A stretch of 64,000 nucleotides of DNA from the NCBI RefSeq assembly GCF_028640845.1, contig NC_080543.1:97887825-97951824 (forward strand), written 5' to 3'. The first letter of the stretch is position 1, and every line of letters begins with the position of its first letter. Positions 60,055 through 64,000 of the stretch are shown here, piece after piece. The translations under genes and the position numbers were made by a program. The DNA comes from Ahaetulla prasina. Its lineage: Eukaryota; Chordata; Lepidosauria; Squamata; Colubridae. A model generated the notes under the pieces. It was not told the DNA's origin. It saw only the letters and a list, made by a program, of their open reading frames with translations, and did not search any database.

Positions 60055-61870
60055 AAAGCTTGAGATGAAGTTGACTCAGTATTTTCCTGGAGTGAATGCT
60101 ATCGCTCCTGATGCCCTACAACTTGCTCGGTTTGCTTCCCTTTTATTATGTTTTGTTGTATTATATAAAATACAAACATGAGAAGGAAAAATAGGAAATT
60201 AGGGGAAGGAAGGGGAGCGGAGAATAGGGGGTGTGAGATACAAGGGAAAAGGGAAAAAGAAAAAGACAAAAACTTTCTTGGCTTGCAAGTGGATTATTAG
60301 ATACTTGAGTTTGATTCTGTCAAGAGCTGGAACTATAGTTGCTGCAGAATATCACCACTATGGTGCAGCATTGCAAGGGTAAACCTCAAGTATGACCCTT
60401 GAAAAAAGGCAAAAATTCCACTAGGTAACAAAAATGTGATTCTTTACTGCCATCTATTGATTCAATGGATTTTGAACCCCAGGTAGGGTAATCATGTGTT
60501 GTACGAGTCCTTTTTTTCTTTTTTCTTTTTTGAGACTCCCAGAAGATGGATTGTTTTGTCCTGCAACACTTAACATTCATTTTGTGGTATTCTGGTAAAG
60601 TCTTTAAAATGGATCTCAAGACATGTCATAGTTTTCTTTCTAAATTAAAAGGCTAGAATGTGTGCAGAAAAACAGGAAATTCAGTATTATGTTACTAAAA
60701 TAAGAATGATATTAAAAGTTAGGACAATTTGGATACAAGGCATTGAAATGTAATGAAAGGAACAATAATTTAAAATAATAAAACAAATGGCACCATTAAT
60801 TTCTAGAAACCTACGGTGGAATCAGTTAATTAATTTTTGGCCTTCTTAACTACAGGGTATTTGAAGTCATATGCTATGAATCATTTTCAGTTGAGATATT
60901 AAAATCAGATTACAAAAGAAAAGCCTTGTAAATATTTGCCTTCAAATGAGTCTGAGAATAAATATATATTCAGTAATTCATCCATATTTAGCAGATATTA
61001 AAGAGACAAAGCATAGCTTTAAATTCAATTATCATTTTATACAAAGGGAGGAAATATGAAACTTGGCTTGATTAGCTTGTTTCTTTCCATGCTTTGTAAT
61101 ACCTTATTAAAATTTGAACTTTGAAATTGATATTATCAGTCCAATAATGTCAGAATAAATATTTAATCCATGGTTACAGCCTTAGTTAATAGAAGCTTTA
61201 TTTGAAGTGTGTTACGTCAAAAGTAGGGAAAATACATAACGGAAATCCAGATTTGATAGAGAAGTTTGATTTCAATAGTCTAATTCCATTTAAAATTCTC
61301 CAGTAGAGAAAACACAGTTTTTGGAACTCATCCAAGTAGAATTACAGTTTTATTTAGACTTGTAGAGGAAAACATTGACATAATCTCTGAATTAACCATT
61401 ATGCTAAACATATTATGGAATGGCCAAAAGAATTCCTAAATTAACAACGCTTTATGCTGGAAAAGCAGCAAAATTGTATCCCCAAAGATTTACCTTAATA
61501 ATTGGACTTTAAGATTCTTTTTTTTTTTGCATCAGAAGGCTGTTTAGAGTGATACTTCTTATACATCTTTTTAAAGAAATCTTAGCTATTTCTTACCTGT
61601 GGTAAATTTAACATGTAGTCAAACCCATATGGATATGGGAATATCTTTAAGGCCACTGTTAGAAACATTTTAGGTATCTGAGAGATGTCACTCAGATCTG
61701 CTCAGAGTTAGACTCTGATTGGGTGAGTCCCTGTGTGCTGACGGAGAAATTATCTTGTGCTGGTATCTAGAAGAAATATAATCCTATATCTCCTGGAAAT
61801 GCGCAGAATCTTTTCGGGTTGTTAATCTGGTTACCTGTCCTTTAGATTTTTACCTTTCCTTTTTAGTTAG
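60055..61870. other. Intergenic, nothing identified
   Basis: AT-rich. A purine-rich stretch at 60180-60260. No exon or named repeat. Confidence 0.5.
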
Positions 61871-61879
61871 AACTGCTGA

Positions 61880-62330
61880 AGTAGCCATATGGTGATGTCT
61901 GAGTCTTCACTGAAGGAAGCTGTGTTACACCCATCCTGGAGAAGCTATCATTGGACAAATCATATAGGTAGATAACAACTTTTGTTGAGAAGATGGTCAG
62001 ATTGTGGCTTCAGAAGATCATGGAGTAAGTAAATTATTTGCATTTTTTAAAGTGAGATTTTAGGTTGGGAGACTCCATTGATTATGCCTATCAATGATCT
62101 TTAGTATGCTCCTTGATGTCTCAGTGACTTTTAATATTATAGATCATGGTATCATGCTGGGCCTCTCAGTGTTGCAGTGCTCCTTCTCCTTGTTCTGTGA
62201 TCAGTCCCAGTCAGTGTTTACAGTTAGGAGCTTCAGGCTTGTCTCCTTTTCCCTTGCCACTGCCCGTAAAACAATTAGAGAAATCCTTGGTGAATCCAGC
62301 TATATAGTACTCTCACTATCCATAATCCAT
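61880..62330 (+). pseudogene. Degenerate LINE reverse transcriptase fragment
   Basis: LLDVSVTFNIIDHGIMLG near 62110-62165 resembles the LDLSAAFDTIDH-type motif of CR1/L2 reverse transcriptases. The region is otherwise too decayed to place. Confidence 0.4.
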
Positions 62331-62431
62331 TGTATAATTTTATTCCACCTTTGAATCACTATGTATATCTATAGAAGTACTAGCCATAATGGCATTAGTT
62401 ATATATGAATCAAAATACTGGATAGGAGTGT

Positions 62432-63592
62432 GAATAGAATAGAATAGAATTTTATTGGCCAAGTGTGATTGGATACACAAGGAATTTGTCTTGGTGCATA
62501 TGCTCTCAGTGTACATAAAAGAAAAGATACGTTCATCAAGGTACAACATTTACAACACAATTGATGGTCAATATATCAATATAAATCATAAGGATTGCCA
62601 GCAACAAGTTATAGTCATACAGTCATAAGTGGAAAGAGATTGGTGATGGGAACTATGAAATGATTAATAGTAGTGCAGATTCAGTAAATAGTCTGACAGT
62701 GTTGAGGGAATTATTTGTTTAGCAGAGTGATGGCCTTCAGGAAAAAACTGTTCTTTTGTCTAGTTGTTCTGGTGTGCAGTGCTCTATAGCGTCGTTTTGA
62801 GGGTAGGAGTTGAAACAGTTTATGTCCAGGATGCGAGGGATCTGCAAATATTTTCACGGCCCTCTTCTTGATTCGTGCAGTATACAGGTCCTCAATGGAA
62901 GGCAGGTTGGTAGCAATTATTTTTTCTGCAGTTCTAATTATCCTCTGAAGTCTGTGTTTTTCTTGTTGGGTTGCAGAACTGAACCAGACAGTTATAGAGG
63001 TGCAAATGACAGACTCAATAATTCCTCTGTAGAACTGGATCAGCAGCTCCTTGGGCAGTTTGAGCTTACTGAGTTGGCGCAGAAAGAACATTCTTTGTTG
63101 TCCTTTTTTAATGATGTTTTTGATGTTAGCTGTCCATTTGAGATCTTGCGATATGATAGAACCCAGAAATTTGAAGGTTTCTACTGTTGATACTGTGTTG
63201 TCAAGTATTGTGAGAGGTGGAAGTATGGAAGGGTTTTTCCTAAAGTCTACCACCATTTCTATGGTTTTGAGTGTGTTCAGTTCCAGATTGTTTTGGTTGC
63301 ACCACAAGGCTAGTTGTTCGACCTCTCGTCTATATGCGGATTCGTCATTGTCTCGAATGAGACCAATCACTGTTGTGTCATCTGCGAACTTCAGTAGCTT
63401 AACAGATGGATCATTGGAGATGCAGTCATTGGTATACAGAGAGAAGAGAAGTGGGGAGAGCACACAGCCTTGGGGGGCCCCTGTGCTAATTGTACAGGTA
63501 TTTGATGTGATCTTGCTTAGCTTCACCTGCTGCTTCCTGTTTGTTAGGAAGCTTGTGATCCACTTACAAGTCTGTTCCGGTACCTGATTTGG
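62432..63592 (-). mobile_element. L2-like LINE, 3' half with open reverse transcriptase frame
   Basis: The minus-strand frame from about 63590 to the stop at 62711 is open for more than 270 codons. It carries TGAPQGCVLSPLLFSLYTND, the catalytic FADDTTVIGLI, then EMVVDFRKNP, the FKFLGSIISQDLKW segment and the C-terminal ADPSHPGHKLFQLLPSK. The 3' UTR ends in AATAG units near 62435. The 5' end is truncated, so it is not autonomous. Confidence 0.9.
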
Positions 63593-63642
63593 ATGTCTTC
63601 CATAAAGGGAGCAATGTAGAAGGACATGTTCTGTAATTTCTA

Positions 63643-63809
63643 CCAGTAATGGGATTCAAATCCCATTGCTACAGGTTTGCTCATGGGCGCATGCGCACTT
63701 GCGCACATGCACAGAGACATCTGGGTGGGTGGATGGAGCCTCCCACTGCTGCTGCTACAGGTTCGCCCGATCTGGGGGGAACTGGTAGCAACCCACTACT
63801 GGTTACTAT
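63643..63809. mobile_element. hAT-like element, degraded
   Basis: The ends CAGTAATGGGATTCAAATCC and GGTAGCAACCCACTACTG are imperfect inverted repeats. Flanking octamers match at only five of eight positions. CpG-rich interior with GGTTTGCTCATGGGCGCA. Confidence 0.5.
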
Positions 63810-64000
63810 GTTTCTGGAATTACAGGGGCAGAGCCTTTCAGGCAATCAAATTTTTTTGTATTTACCATCCAATACTACAGAAGAAAGAGCATGGCATCAG
63901 ATAAGAGAGAAAGCTGTCTGATGACTGGGTCTTTCCATCTGTATAAAGTAGCTGGCAGCTGACGATATATCTGTTATGTGCTGGTGACACATAGGAAAGT

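Overview
The window is vertebrate nuclear DNA, almost certainly from a squamate reptile and probably a snake. It is AT-rich and full of CR1/L2-type LINEs, tRNA-derived SINEs that look like squamate families, short hAT and TA-flanked DNA transposons, an R4/Dong-like LINE and (GATA)n microsatellites. The species assignment is inferred from the repeat types; no database was searched.

Two real protein genes can be read in full, arranged head to head as in other vertebrates. MFSD9, a putative MFS transporter, lies on the minus strand from 14577 to 2594. Its six coding exons have consistent GT/AG sites and phases and give 474 residues. TMEM182, a claudin/PMP22-like four-pass membrane protein known from muscle, lies on the plus strand from 25006 to 35723. 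Its five coding exons give 233 residues. A CpG-rich block at about 14.1-16.15 kb holds MFSD9 exon 1 and probably its promoter. It also contains a strikingly long inverted repeat (14891-15512) and a second, permuted one (15619-16073).

The most unusual part is the 3' end of TMEM182. A segment of about 10.09 kb (35122-45209) has been duplicated in tandem, so the complete last coding exon occurs twice (35500-35723 and 45588-45811) with no coding difference. The second copy is shortened by two internal deletions and ends at 49779. The copies differ at only a handful of sites over about 4 kb, so the event is very recent, or it is an assembly artefact that must be excluded.

The rest is intronic or intergenic DNA and transposon debris. 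0-2.6 kb: downstream flank of MFSD9. 2.6-14.6 kb: MFSD9 with intronic R4/Dong-like, CR1, L2 and hAT insertions. 16.2-25 kb: intergenic, with a CR1/L2-like LINE, a second LINE family at 20.9-22 kb, a MITE and SINEs. 25-36 kb: TMEM182. 36-50 kb: the duplication, with LINE 3' ends, SINEs and a large GATA/CA microsatellite. 50-64 kb: a nested repeat graveyard, including an old L1-like LINE split by a solo LTR and two MITEs, hAT elements inside a LINE, and an L2-like LINE whose reverse transcriptase fragment is still open. No tRNA or rRNA gene, CRISPR array or prokaryotic feature was seen.
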